NCBI RefSeq assembly: GCF_900107925.1
Contig: NZ_FNUJ01000006.1
Location: 702,712 to 766,711 of the forward strand
Length of the DNA: 64,000 nt
Direction: 5' to 3'
DNA from: Amycolatopsis pretoriensis
GTDB taxonomy: Bacteria > Actinomycetota > Actinomycetes > Mycobacteriales > Pseudonocardiaceae
The translations under genes were made by a program, and so were the position numbers. A model generated the notes under the pieces. It was not told the origin of the DNA, searched no databases, and saw only the letters and a program-made list of their open reading frames with translations. Below, piece after piece: positions 26,852 through 35,687 of the stretch (position 1 is the first letter of the stretch; every line of letters starts with the position of its first letter).

Positions 26852-28504
26852 TCAGTTGCCGGCGACCAGGTCCAGTTTGGACACCGCGCGCCGGCCCGTG
26901 ATCGAGCCGTCCGGGGACGGTGCGCCGTACTTGACGGCGACGCCGCGCGACTGCAGCTCCCGGACGATGCCCGGGATCGACCGCTCGGCGAGCGCCGCGA
27001 TGGTCATCGCCGGGTTCACCGTCAGCGCACCCGGGACCGACGCGCTGTCGGTGACGAAGATGCCCGGGTGGTTGCGCAGCTCGTGGTTCGGGTGCAGCGC
27101 GGACGTCGCCGCGTCGTCCCCGATCCGGCAGGACGCCAGCGGGTGCACCGTGTACGCCCCGACGACGTCGTTGGTCCACGGCGAGACCTTGGCGATGCCG
27201 TCCTTCTCGATGATCGCCTTGCAGTCGGCGTCCGCGAGCGCCCAGCCCCGGCGCGTGTTCGGCGTCGGGTCGTAGCGCAGCGCGCCGCGGCCGAGCATCT
27301 GCTGCGAGATGCGGTACGCGTTGCCGGTGGGCGGCGGGGTGCCGAAGACGCCCTCGTTGTCGTCCTCGGTCATCAGGAAGATCGTCAGCCAGTTGGCCCA
27401 CTGGTTGAGGATCTCCTTCTTCTGCGCCCCGTACCAGCGCGGCTCGTCGCCGCCCGGCACCTGCGCCAGGATCGTGCCCAGTCCGGGCGGGAAGTACAGC
27501 TGCTCCAGCGAGTACCGCTCGTACTCCGGCAGGGACCCGTCGAGCTTGTCCCAGTTCGCGACGGTCGGGCCCTTGCCGATGTGGTTGGCCGAGTACACCG
27601 GACCGTCCTCACGGGACAGCCCGAGCACCTCGCGGACGCGGTCCTCGTCGATGATCGCGGTGTTGAGCCGCTCGCCGTTGCCGGAGAAGTACCGGCCGAC
27701 GCCGTGCGGCATCGTGCCGAGCGCGGCCTCCGAACGCTGCAGGATCACCGGCGTCGCGCCGGCGCCGGCGGCGATGATGACGACCTTCGCCTCGATCACG
27801 CCGGTGCCGGTGTGGATCCGGTAGTCCTCTTCGTCGATCAGGTCGAAGTGGACGCGGTAGCCACCGTCCTCGGTCCGCTCCAGGCGCTGGACCTCGTGCA
27901 GCGGCCGGATTTCCGCGCCGTGCGCCAGGGCCGCGGGCAGGTAGTTCGTCAGCATCGACCGCTTGGCGTCGAACTTGCAGCCGGCCATCATGAAGTTGCA
28001 GTTGACGCAAGTGTCGTTGTCCACGGCCACCGGCGCCGGGTTCGCGGTGCGCCCGGAGTGGTGGCAGGCCGCGGCCCACAGGCCGCCGGCGTAGGACACG
28101 TCGTTCCAGTCCTGTTTGGACACCGGGATCGACTCGTCGATCCGGTCGTACCACGGCTCGAGCGAGTCGCGCGTGATGACCGACGGCCACATCCGGCGTC
28201 CGATGCTGCCGTGCCGCTCGAACACGAAGCGCGGCGCCCGCGGCATCGCGGCGAAGTACACCACGCTGCCGCCGCCGACGCAGTTGCCGCCCAGGACGCT
28301 CATCCCGTCGCCGACGACGAAGTCGAACGCGCGGGTGTAGGACGAGCCGAGCAGGTAGTCGTGCTCGAAGTCGGCCGCGGCCAGCCACGGCCCGCGCTCG
28401 AGCACGGTGACCTTGGCCCCGCCCGCGGCGAGGTGGTAGGCCGGGATGGACCCGCCGAATCCGCTGCCGACGATGACGACGTCGGTCTGGTCGATCGCAG
28501 TCAT
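26852..28504 (-). CDS. GMC-type flavoprotein oxidoreductase (SgcE9-like)
   Basis: A 550-residue flavoprotein of the glucose-methanol-choline / cholesterol oxidase type. The FAD loop VVIVGSGFGGS is at residues 8-18; GGNCVGGGSVVYF and the C-terminal HPLASCRIG and NPAMTIAALAER are also present. A cysteine cluster (DTCVNCNFMMAGC, near 165-177) resembles that of other members of this subgroup. The conserved nine-membered enediyne set includes one such oxidoreductase (E9). It is coupled to the upstream gene by an ATGA overlap. It probably oxidises an alcohol during core formation. Confidence 0.9.
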   Translation of the reverse strand: MTAIDQTDVVIVGSGFGGSIPAYHLAAGGAKVTVLERGPWLAAADFEHDYLLGSSYTRAFDFVVGDGMSVLGGNCVGGGSVVYFAAMPRAPRFVFERHGSIGRRMWPSVITRDSLEPWYDRIDESIPVSKQDWNDVSYAGGLWAAACHHSGRTANPAPVAVDNDTCVNCNFMMAGCKFDAKRSMLTNYLPAALAHGAEIRPLHEVQRLERTEDGGYRVHFDLIDEEDYRIHTGTGVIEAKVVIIAAGAGATPVILQRSEAALGTMPHGVGRYFSGNGERLNTAIIDEDRVREVLGLSREDGPVYSANHIGKGPTVANWDKLDGSLPEYERYSLEQLYFPPGLGTILAQVPGGDEPRWYGAQKKEILNQWANWLTIFLMTEDDNEGVFGTPPPTGNAYRISQQMLGRGALRYDPTPNTRRGWALADADCKAIIEKDGIAKVSPWTNDVVGAYTVHPLASCRIGDDAATSALHPNHELRNHPGIFVTDSASVPGALTVNPAMTIAALAERSIPGIVRELQSRGVAVKYGAPSPDGSITGRRAVSKLDLVAGN

Positions 28505-29070
28505 GCGGGGCTCCCGGAAGGCGTCGTGTCGGGGTGGATCTCGGCCAGCTTGCGGCCGTAGCCGAACTTCGGGAACCGCCAGAAGCCGTCGGCGTCCGGG
28601 GCCTTGTACCCGAGGGCCAGCAGCCCGGGGTGCCCGTCGCGGATGGCGTCGGCGGTGTGGAGGTGCGGCGCGCTGTCGTAGGCCATGTTGCAGAACAGCG
28701 CGAGGCTGACCCAGCCGTCCTTCTCCGGGTGCCCGGGCGTGGTCAGCCGCCGCACCAGCTCGCGGCGGTGCTCGTAGGGCAGCGCGACGAACGGCGGGAC
28801 GTCGTGGTCGAGCTCCAGCTCCACCTCGCCCGCGTAGGACTTCGCGTGGTCGTTGAGCGACTGCGCGAGGTAGGGCAGGCCGGCCGTGACGCCGGTCGCG
28901 TCGAAGTTCAGCAGCTCGAGCGCGCCCGCCGCCACCGAACCGGGCCCGGGCGCGGCCCCGGCGACCGCCCGGTCCTCGGGGTACCGCTTCTCCCCCGGCA
29001 CGATCGTGTCCGCGTAAGCCTCGAGGGTCATGTTCATCACGCGTTCTTCTTCGGTGGCCTCGGGTTGCAC
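28501..29070 (-). CDS. Enediyne accessory protein (E8-like), unknown function
   Basis: A 189-residue protein between the P450 and GMC genes, the place of the conserved but uncharacterised E8-type protein. The GTG start at 29070 has a consensus GAGGAGG seven bases upstream; ATG codons at 29037 and 29031 would remove 11 or 13 residues. The sequence MTLEAYADTIVPG near the N-terminus resembles the small gluconate-dehydrogenase-type subunits that partner GMC oxidoreductases. Together with the ATGA overlap to the GMC gene, this suggests it is a subunit of that enzyme. The family identity is inferred. Confidence 0.75.
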   Translation of the reverse strand: MQPEATEEERVMNMTLEAYADTIVPGEKRYPEDRAVAGAAPGPGSVAAGALELLNFDATGVTAGLPYLAQSLNDHAKSYAGEVELELDHDVPPFVALPYEHRRELVRRLTTPGHPEKDGWVSLALFCNMAYDSAPHLHTADAIRDGHPGLLALGYKAPDADGFWRFPKFGYGRKLAEIHPDTTPSGSPA

Positions 29071-29129
29071 CGGCCTACCTCCTCGTCGAATGTCCACAAT
29101 AGAGCTCAGGCGGCTCGCCGCCGTAGACG

Positions 29130-30515
29130 TCAGGCTGCGTTCGCCCGCCGCGTCCGGTCCCGGCGGTGCACGGTCATCGGCAGGCCGCCGCGCACCCGCA
29201 GCGAGAGCATCGCCTCGGGTTCGACGACCTTCCCCGCCACCTTGCGCAGTTCCAGGTCGCGGGCGGCCATCGCCAGCACGAACACCGCCTCCATCACCCC
29301 GAGGCTGTTGCCGATGCAGAACCTCGGCCCGGCGCCGAACGGGATGTAGGCGTAGCGCGGCGGCCGCCCGGCCGGGTTGGCGGCGTCGAACCGGCCCGGG
29401 TCGAAGCGTTCCGGGTCGGTCCAGAAGTCCGGGTGCCGGTGCAGCGTGTAGGGCACCACGACGACGTCGGAGCCGGCCGGCACGTGGTACCCGCCGATCT
29501 CGTCGTCGGCCTGGGCGATCCGCGGCAGCAGCCACACCGGCGGGTACAGCCGCATGACCTCCTCGACGACCGCGACGGTGAACGTCAGCCGCCGCAGGTC
29601 TTCGTGCTCGGGCAGCCGGTCGCCGAGCACCTCGATGGCTTCGGCGTGCAGCCGCTCGCCGACCTCGGGGTGCTCGTCGATCAGGTGGAACGCCCAGCCG
29701 AGCGTGCTCGCCGTGGTTTCGTGGCCGGCCAGCAGCAGGGTGATCAGCTCGTCGCGCATGCGTTCCCGCGACGCGCCCTGCTCGGACCCGGACGCGATCA
29801 GCCGCGACAGCACGTCCTCGCCGTTTTCGACCGGGTCCGCCAGCCGCTGCTCGACGAGCTCGTCGGCGATGCGGCGCAGGTCGTCGCGCGCGGTCCGGAA
29901 CTCCAGCTGCTTCTTCAGCGGCACCCACTGCGGGACCATGCTGAGCGTGACCGCCTCGAACATGGCCTGGTCCTGCACGGCCTCGAACGAGTGGCCCAGC
30001 GTTTCGTACCCGCCCAGCTCGGCGTCGAGCAGCGTCTTGCCGAGCACGCCGAGCGTCAGCCCGGTCATCTCGTGCAGGATCTCGACGGGACCGTCGTGCG
30101 CGGCCAGCCGCTTGATCAGATCGTCCACTTCGGACGCCACGACCGCGGCCTGGCGCGAGATCCGCTTGGGCTGGAACACCGGCTGGATGGTCCGGCGCTG
30201 CTTCTTCCACGTCTCGCCGTCGCTGGTGAGCAGGCCGTCGCCGAGGGCCCGGCGGGCCTCCTGCAGGCCGATGCCCTTGTGGTAGTTCGCGGCGTTGTCG
30301 GCGAGGACGTGCTTGGCCAGGTCCGGGTGGTTCACCAGGTACATCGCCTTCGGCCCGATGGCGATGCGGACGACGTCGCCGTAGGTCCCGGCGTTGTCGC
30401 CCATGAGCGCGAGCCGGTCGGTGAAGAGCTGCTTCAGCAACCGGAACGTCGCCCGGCGCGGCGGCCCGGGCGGCGCGGTGCGCGCCGCCCGGGCCTCGTC
30501 CGATCCGACGGTCAT
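29130..30515 (-). CDS. Cytochrome P450 (E7-like)
   Basis: A 461-residue P450 of the class similar to CYP102-type heme domains. It has the I-helix LLLAGHETTAST, the ExxR in EEVMRLYPP, the PERF motif DPERFDPGRF and the heme loop FGAGPRFCIGNSLG (cysteine near residue 394). It overlaps the unbU-like gene by four bases (ATGA), so it belongs to the core accessory operon. Nine-membered enediyne clusters contain one conserved P450 (E7) in this position. It differs clearly from the P450 of the left operon. Confidence 0.93.
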   Translation of the reverse strand: MTVGSDEARAARTAPPGPPRRATFRLLKQLFTDRLALMGDNAGTYGDVVRIAIGPKAMYLVNHPDLAKHVLADNAANYHKGIGLQEARRALGDGLLTSDGETWKKQRRTIQPVFQPKRISRQAAVVASEVDDLIKRLAAHDGPVEILHEMTGLTLGVLGKTLLDAELGGYETLGHSFEAVQDQAMFEAVTLSMVPQWVPLKKQLEFRTARDDLRRIADELVEQRLADPVENGEDVLSRLIASGSEQGASRERMRDELITLLLAGHETTASTLGWAFHLIDEHPEVGERLHAEAIEVLGDRLPEHEDLRRLTFTVAVVEEVMRLYPPVWLLPRIAQADDEIGGYHVPAGSDVVVVPYTLHRHPDFWTDPERFDPGRFDAANPAGRPPRYAYIPFGAGPRFCIGNSLGVMEAVFVLAMAARDLELRKVAGKVVEPEAMLSLRVRGGLPMTVHRRDRTRRANAA

Positions 30516-31516
30516 GCCGCGACCGCTCCCGGCTTCTCGTCACCGGCCGGCGGCGCCGCGGCGAGTTCCAGCTTCGCCTTCTGCGCGGCCTGGTCGGCCT
30601 CGAACTTGATCCGCGCCTTGTTCGAGAAGTGCAGGCCCCACAGGAACAGCCCGCGGATCAGGCAGACGGTCGCGGTGGCCAGGAAGAGCCCGTAGGCCAC
30701 GTGCACGGCGGTGAAGAAGCCGTACGCGAGCGCCACCCCCGCGCCGAACAGGAACTGCGAGCCCTTCTTCGACGGCGACGTGCCCGGGTCGGTCACCATG
30801 TAGTTGGTGTAGAGCACGAACGCGACGCCGGTGCCCATCGCCAGCGCGCCGGGGATCGACGTGCCGAACAGCCAGCCGCGGACGAACGCCTGGACCACGA
30901 AGAAGCTCAGCCAGCCCGCGATCAGCCACATCCGGTTGGTCAGCAGCGCGTTGAGCACCGTGCCCGACACCAGGATGATGCCGACGATCAGCCAGCCCAC
31001 CCAGGTGTCGACCTGCTCGGTGAAGTGGTACGGCGGGGCGATGCTGGCCCACGGGAACACGAGCAGGATGATCGTGATGCCGAAGTTCGACGGGTTCATG
31101 TAGTGCCGCATGCGGCCGTACACCGGCGCCTGCAGGACCCACTTGGCGCCGACCGCGACGGCGACCCCGAACATCATCACCAGGATCTGGTCGTTGACGT
31201 AGGTCAGCATGTTCAGCGCGAGACCGGTGATGTGCGCCGGCAGCAGGAACTCCATGAGCCCCTTGAACCCGTTGCCGGTGAACCGGACCGGCCGGCCGGT
31301 CACGCGGGCGTTGATGATTTCGAGGCCGATCTCCGTGGTGTACGCGGTCGCCAGCGCGATGAACGGGTACAGCCACGGCTGCTCGAAGCCGAGCACGGTG
31401 TAGCCGAGGATGTTGAAGATCGTGATCGAGATCGCGAAGCGCCGCAGCGCGGTGATGACCTTGTTGGTCCGCTTCGGTGGCGCACTGTCCACCTTGGTCA
31501 GAGTCGGGGTGGCCAT
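30512..31516 (-). CDS. unbU: UnbU-like enediyne membrane protein (E5)
   Basis: A 334-residue integral membrane protein with about eight to nine hydrophobic segments, first near residues 25-45 (FAISITIFNILGYTVLGF), and a cytoplasmic charged tail. The overall pattern matches UnbU/E5, one of the proteins always linked to enediyne synthases and distantly like RnfD-type electron-transport subunits. It overlaps the P450 gene downstream and begins one base after the unbV stop. Its biochemical role in core formation is not established. Confidence 0.9.
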   Translation of the reverse strand: MATPTLTKVDSAPPKRTNKVITALRRFAISITIFNILGYTVLGFEQPWLYPFIALATAYTTEIGLEIINARVTGRPVRFTGNGFKGLMEFLLPAHITGLALNMLTYVNDQILVMMFGVAVAVGAKWVLQAPVYGRMRHYMNPSNFGITIILLVFPWASIAPPYHFTEQVDTWVGWLIVGIILVSGTVLNALLTNRMWLIAGWLSFFVVQAFVRGWLFGTSIPGALAMGTGVAFVLYTNYMVTDPGTSPSKKGSQFLFGAGVALAYGFFTAVHVAYGLFLATATVCLIRGLFLWGLHFSNKARIKFEADQAAQKAKLELAAAPPAGDEKPGAVAA

Positions 31517-31517
31517 G

Positions 31518-33491
31518 TCACATCGCTTCCTTCGCCGTGGAGCCGAGCAGGTAGGAGTGGCAACCGGGTTGCAGCTTCAGGTTCTGCGTCCGCAGCTGCC
31601 CGGTGCGGTCCCGCCACTGCAGGTGCACGTCGAGCGGGCCGCTGACGTCGTGTCCCAGACCGATCTGGATGTCGAAGCTGCGCCGGCCGGCCTCGCCGCT
31701 GCTGCCGTCGACCCGGCCGAGGTACTTCTTGCCGTCCGAGGTCGTCACGGTGACCTGGGCGCCGATCGCGGGCACGCCGGCCGCGGGCAGCGGGCCGGGC
31801 GCCACCGGGGCGTCGGTGGTCAGCTTCAGCTGCAGGTACTTGCCGGGGTTCGGGCTGTCGTTGTGGTAGAAGATCGGCTCTTCCCACTGCCGCGCCACCG
31901 CGAACTCGGGCAGGCCGTCGCCGTCGGTGTCGCCGACCGCGATACCGCGGGTGGGCACCGGCACCGCCAGGCCGAGCTTCGGCGCGAGGTCGGTGTAGCG
32001 GCCGTCGGCGCTCTTCACGAAGAAGTGGAGCGTCTGGTCGCCACCGATGTCGTCACCGGCGCGGGCGTTCGGCCACCAGAACGGGTTGGACAGCAGGCCG
32101 TCGTGGGCCGTGGCGATCTCCTGCAGATTCGGCCAGCGGTTGACCTGCCCCTTGACGAACCCGGTCGCCTGCGCGATCTGGTTGTCACCGCTGTTGTTGA
32201 AGTCCTGGATCTTGACGTCCCAGCCCCAGCCGGACCACGCCGTGCCCTTCTCGGCGCTTTCGTCGTGGAACGGTGCGACACCGTCCTTGAACTGCTCGGT
32301 CAGGTCCGCGTTGTCCTTGGCCTCGTTCATGAACTGGAAGTTCGACTCCTCGATGCCCCACGACGTCGTGATGTTGCTGACGAACAGGTCGTAGAGGCCG
32401 TCGTGGTTCAGGTCGCCGAAGTCGACGCCCATCCCCTTGAAGGAGTCGTGGCCCAGCACCTTCGACTTCGGGTCGGCGATCCCGCGGACGCCGGTGACCT
32501 CGGCGAGCTGGACGTGCCCCGGCGTCGACTTGTTGTACAGGAAGTGGTCGTGCCCGAAGTCGTTGGCGATGTAGAGCTCCGGCAGGCCGTCGCCGTTGAC
32601 GTCGGTGGCGCTGGAGGCCAGTGTCCAGCCCAGCCGCGCGGACTCGGGGATGCCTTGGGAGGCGTCGGCGAACGTCGCGCTCGGGTTCGCCCCGGACGTG
32701 GCACCGGTCCAGCGGAAGATGTACTTGGCGCCCGAGTTCGTCGCGTGCGACATCGACTGGTTCAGCGTGATGCCGCCGTCGGCGTTCGGGTCCAGGACCT
32801 TGCTGTCCGGGAAGTAGTTGCCGACGAAGACGTCGACGTGGCCGTCGCCGTCGAAGTCGCCGATGGTGACGGAGTCGGTGTTCCACAGTGGACCGTTGTA
32901 CTTGCCGTCCGGGCCGCGGTGGTTGCCCGGCAGCAGCTCGGTCGGCTGGAACGCCGAGGCGTCGAACTTCGTCGCGGTGGCCTTCTGCAGGAACAGGACC
33001 GGGGACCGGCCCCAGTAGTAGGCCAGGACGTCGGTGCGGCCGTCTTCGTTGTAGTCACCGGGGACGCAGCCCATCGGCGCCATGTAGTCCCACGTCGGCA
33101 GGGTGGGCGCGGGGTCGAGCGCGAACGGCGCGTACCGCGGGCCCGAGTCCGGCGCCGGGGTGATGACGACCTGGTCGCTGCGCGGGTCGACGAGGCAGAG
33201 GTCGTTCGGCTTGCCGCTGCCGCTGATGTCGTTGATCGCGATCGCGGCGCCGACCGAGGAGATCCACGCGGCGATGTGCTCGTACTCCTTGTTCACCGTC
33301 CGGATCGACTGCGACTTCTTGGCCGCCGGCAGCGCGATCGTCATCGGGGTGAAGTGGAACTTGCCCGCCATGGAGTCTTGCTCGGCGGCGGAGACACTGG
33401 GCAGCCGGGCGACCAGGAACAGGCCGAGGATCAGCACCAGCGCCACGATGCCCGCCAGCTGCTTGCGCAGCCAGCCGAAGGTCGCGGTCAT
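31518..33491 (-). CDS. unbV: UnbV-like FG-GAP repeat protein (E4)
   Basis: A 657-residue protein with an N-terminal membrane anchor (residues 12-30, AGIVALVLILGLFLVARLP). A seven-bladed-type propeller follows, made from FG-GAP/VCBS repeats with calcium-binding loops: DFDGDGHVDVFVGN, DVNGDGLPELYIAND, DLNHDGLYDLFVSN and DTDGDGLPEFAVAR. The C-terminal 120 residues form the ASPIC/UnbV domain. It is part of the conserved UnbL-UnbV-UnbU set that accompanies enediyne synthases. It is exported or membrane-anchored, which is unusual for a biosynthetic protein. ATGA overlap with unbL upstream. Confidence 0.93.
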   Translation of the reverse strand: MTATFGWLRKQLAGIVALVLILGLFLVARLPSVSAAEQDSMAGKFHFTPMTIALPAAKKSQSIRTVNKEYEHIAAWISSVGAAIAINDISGSGKPNDLCLVDPRSDQVVITPAPDSGPRYAPFALDPAPTLPTWDYMAPMGCVPGDYNEDGRTDVLAYYWGRSPVLFLQKATATKFDASAFQPTELLPGNHRGPDGKYNGPLWNTDSVTIGDFDGDGHVDVFVGNYFPDSKVLDPNADGGITLNQSMSHATNSGAKYIFRWTGATSGANPSATFADASQGIPESARLGWTLASSATDVNGDGLPELYIANDFGHDHFLYNKSTPGHVQLAEVTGVRGIADPKSKVLGHDSFKGMGVDFGDLNHDGLYDLFVSNITTSWGIEESNFQFMNEAKDNADLTEQFKDGVAPFHDESAEKGTAWSGWGWDVKIQDFNNSGDNQIAQATGFVKGQVNRWPNLQEIATAHDGLLSNPFWWPNARAGDDIGGDQTLHFFVKSADGRYTDLAPKLGLAVPVPTRGIAVGDTDGDGLPEFAVARQWEEPIFYHNDSPNPGKYLQLKLTTDAPVAPGPLPAAGVPAIGAQVTVTTSDGKKYLGRVDGSSGEAGRRSFDIQIGLGHDVSGPLDVHLQWRDRTGQLRTQNLKLQPGCHSYLLGSTAKEAM

Positions 33492-34471
33492 TTCTTCTTC
33501 CCTCCGTGGGTCAGCACTTCTTCGGCGATCCGCTGCCGCCAGGTTTCGAAGGCCGGGACGTCGTCACCGTCGACGACGACGGCCGGGCGCACTTCCTGCG
33601 TGATGGCCGCCGCGCGTTCGGCGGACATCCCGCAGATCGCGCGGGCCGCCATCTCGGTCTCCGGGATCAGCAGGCCCGAGCGCACCCGGCACTCGGCGGC
33701 GAACGCGCTCCCCTGGGCCAGCGGCCCGTGGTGGATCCCCGCCCGGTCGACCAGTTCCGCCAGCTCGTCGGCCGTGACGCCGCACGCGTAGGTCGAGGCC
33801 AGCCCGACCCCGGCGTACAGGTCGCCGTGGCGCGACTCGGGGAACCCCTCGATCGTCTTGGTCACCAGTTCGACGTCGGTGCCGCAGATGAACCACAGCG
33901 CCCGGCCGATGCCCTGGTCGATGGCGCGTAGCGCGTAACCGTCGTAACGCCGGTCCGGCCAGGAGAAGCCCGGCTCCTGGTACTGGTCCCTGATGTACTT
34001 GCCGGTCTCGAAGTACGCCTGGTGGAAGCCGTAGCCGTCGAGCACCAGCCAGCGCAGCAGCGGGTCGAACGCCGAAGCCTTCGGCCACGCGAACCGCGGC
34101 AGCCGGCACATCGCCCAGCCGACCCCGACGTAGATGATGTAGTCGTGCTTCTCACCGGGACCGGCCAGGAACTCGGCGATGTTCGAGCTCTTGCCGAACG
34201 GCAGTCCATCGAGGACGCCGTACCCCATTCCCGCGCCTTCGTAGGCGAAGCCGCGGAACTGCGGGGGGATCTGCTCGAGCCACTCCTCGGCCTGGTCGAC
34301 CGATTTCGCTTCGACGGCGTGCGCGTACCCGAGGAGGAACTTCTCCCCGACGGTCTCGAGCCGTTCCTGTGCGGCTGGGCTCTTCCGGTGGAAGCCCCGC
34401 TTCTCCAGCAAGGTTTCCGAGACGTTCGGTGTCAGGATGCGGCGCCTGAGCGTACGCCAGCCATTGCCCAA
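33488..34471 (-). CDS. unbL: UnbL-like protein (E3), DUF1702 type
   Basis: A 327-residue soluble protein of the UnbL/DUF1702 type found with enediyne synthases. Conserved segments are RGFAYEGAGMGYGVLDGLPF, YIIYVGVGWAMCRLPR, LDGYGFHQAYF and DQGIGRALWFICG. The start is TTG, supported by GGGGGAG six bases upstream. The nearest in-frame ATG would lie inside conserved sequence. It is followed by unbV with an ATGA overlap. The neighbouring gene at 34567 encodes a clear paralogue. The function is unknown. Confidence 0.9.
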   Translation of the reverse strand: MGNGWRTLRRRILTPNVSETLLEKRGFHRKSPAAQERLETVGEKFLLGYAHAVEAKSVDQAEEWLEQIPPQFRGFAYEGAGMGYGVLDGLPFGKSSNIAEFLAGPGEKHDYIIYVGVGWAMCRLPRFAWPKASAFDPLLRWLVLDGYGFHQAYFETGKYIRDQYQEPGFSWPDRRYDGYALRAIDQGIGRALWFICGTDVELVTKTIEGFPESRHGDLYAGVGLASTYACGVTADELAELVDRAGIHHGPLAQGSAFAAECRVRSGLLIPETEMAARAICGMSAERAAAITQEVRPAVVVDGDDVPAFETWRQRIAEEVLTHGGKKK

Positions 34472-34566
34472 CGCACTCTCCCCCTTAGGGTCGACTGGAA
34501 TGTTCCTTCTACGGTCACAGATTCGCTGGTCAGCGCTCTACTCCGCGCTTGCCCGTGATCACGCGT

Positions 34567-35562
34567 TCAGCCGGCGCGCCGCCGCGCGGCCGGGTCGAAC
34601 TCCGCCCGGATCCGCTGCCGCCACAGCTCGTACGGCGGCACCGGGCCGTCGTCGCCGTCGGCCTGTTCGGTGCGGTCGGCCAGGTTTTGCGCACCCTGCA
34701 CGGAAAGGTCGGTGAGCACACCGGCGGCGAGGTGGGTGTGGGCGGGCACGTACTCGGAGTACGTCCGCGCCTTCACCGCGAACACCACGCCGAGCGCGAG
34801 CTCGTCGTAGTACTCCCCGGACGCCCGGCGCAGCCGGCCCAGTCCACTCTGGTCACTGCCGCCGGCGAACGTCGCGGCCAGCCCGACCCCGCTCCACAGG
34901 TCCGCGCGGCGGTGCTCGGCGAACCGCCCGACCGCCGCGGCGACGGCGCCCGGGTTGCCGCCGTTGATGAACCACAGCGCGCGCCCGACGCCCTGGTCGA
35001 ACGCCCGGCCGAAGTACTCCGGGCGGCCCGCCCACGGGTAGGGCTCCGGCTCCGCCTGCTCGTCGATCCACTTCTTCGTGTCGAAGTACGCACGGTCGAA
35101 GCCGAAGCCGTCGACGGCCAGCCAGCTCATCACCGGGTGGTAGGCGACCCCGGTCAGCTCGGGCAGAATGTTCTTCCACAGTGGACGCGGCAGCCGTGCC
35201 ATCGCGAAGCCGATCCCGATGTAGGTCAGGAAGATGTGCGGGCGCGCGGGTCCTTCCAGCAGCGCGCGGGTGCGGTCGCGGCCGCCGCCCGGCATCGCGT
35301 CGAGGATCGTGTAGCCCATCGTCGCGCCCTCGTAGGCGAACCCGCGCTGCTCGGGCTCGATCAGCGCGAGCCGGCGCTCGATCTCCCACAGCGAGGCCCC
35401 TTCGATCGCCCACTCGAACCCGCACACGACCGCCTGCGGCACCGCCTCCAGCCGGGCCGTCGTGTCGGTGTGGGTGACCGGGAAACCGCGCTCGGCGAAC
35501 CCGACCGAAGCGAGCGAAGGAGCCAGGAACCGCTTGCGGAGCACTCCGATAACGGTGGACAT
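34567..35562 (-). CDS. Second UnbL-like protein (E2-like), DUF1702 type
   Basis: A 331-residue paralogue of the UnbL protein downstream. It shares RGFAYEGATMGYTILDAMPG, YIGIGFAMARLPR, VDGFGFDRAYF and DQGVGRALWFINGG. The tandem pair is the E2-E3 arrangement expected of the nine-membered type. It is the first gene of the E2-E9 operon; the 125-bp upstream gap holds a long inverted repeat. Nothing in the sequence shows a catalytic site. Confidence 0.87.
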   Translation of the reverse strand: MSTVIGVLRKRFLAPSLASVGFAERGFPVTHTDTTARLEAVPQAVVCGFEWAIEGASLWEIERRLALIEPEQRGFAYEGATMGYTILDAMPGGGRDRTRALLEGPARPHIFLTYIGIGFAMARLPRPLWKNILPELTGVAYHPVMSWLAVDGFGFDRAYFDTKKWIDEQAEPEPYPWAGRPEYFGRAFDQGVGRALWFINGGNPGAVAAAVGRFAEHRRADLWSGVGLAATFAGGSDQSGLGRLRRASGEYYDELALGVVFAVKARTYSEYVPAHTHLAAGVLTDLSVQGAQNLADRTEQADGDDGPVPPYELWRQRIRAEFDPAARRRAG

Positions 35563-35588
35563 GCTGGTGTCGTCCTTACTGTGACATG

Positions 35589-35678
35589 GTTGTCGATCCG
35601 ACCGCAGTCACGGCCATGGCTTCGGAGCAACGGTTGCGTGTCGCTCGGGGGGCGGCCTGCTTTGGTCGAATCGACAAC
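35589..35678. promoter_or_regulatory. Inverted repeat upstream of the E2-E9 operon
   Basis: GTTGTCGATCCGACC (35589-35603) is repeated in inverted form as GGTCGAATCGACAAC (35664-35678) with one mismatch and a 60-nt spacer. It fills the gap between the E2-like start (35562) and the AraC-1 stop (35688). The wide spacing argues against a simple terminator and for two half-sites of a DNA-binding protein, or a looped element. Confidence 0.5.
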
Positions 35679-35687
35679 TGAGGGTGA

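Noticed and set aside
16556..35186. GTCCACAGTGGAC-type palindrome at 16556, 32882 and 35175
   Set aside because: All copies lie inside coding genes in unrelated places and can be explained by codon-pair preference; there is no link with promoters.
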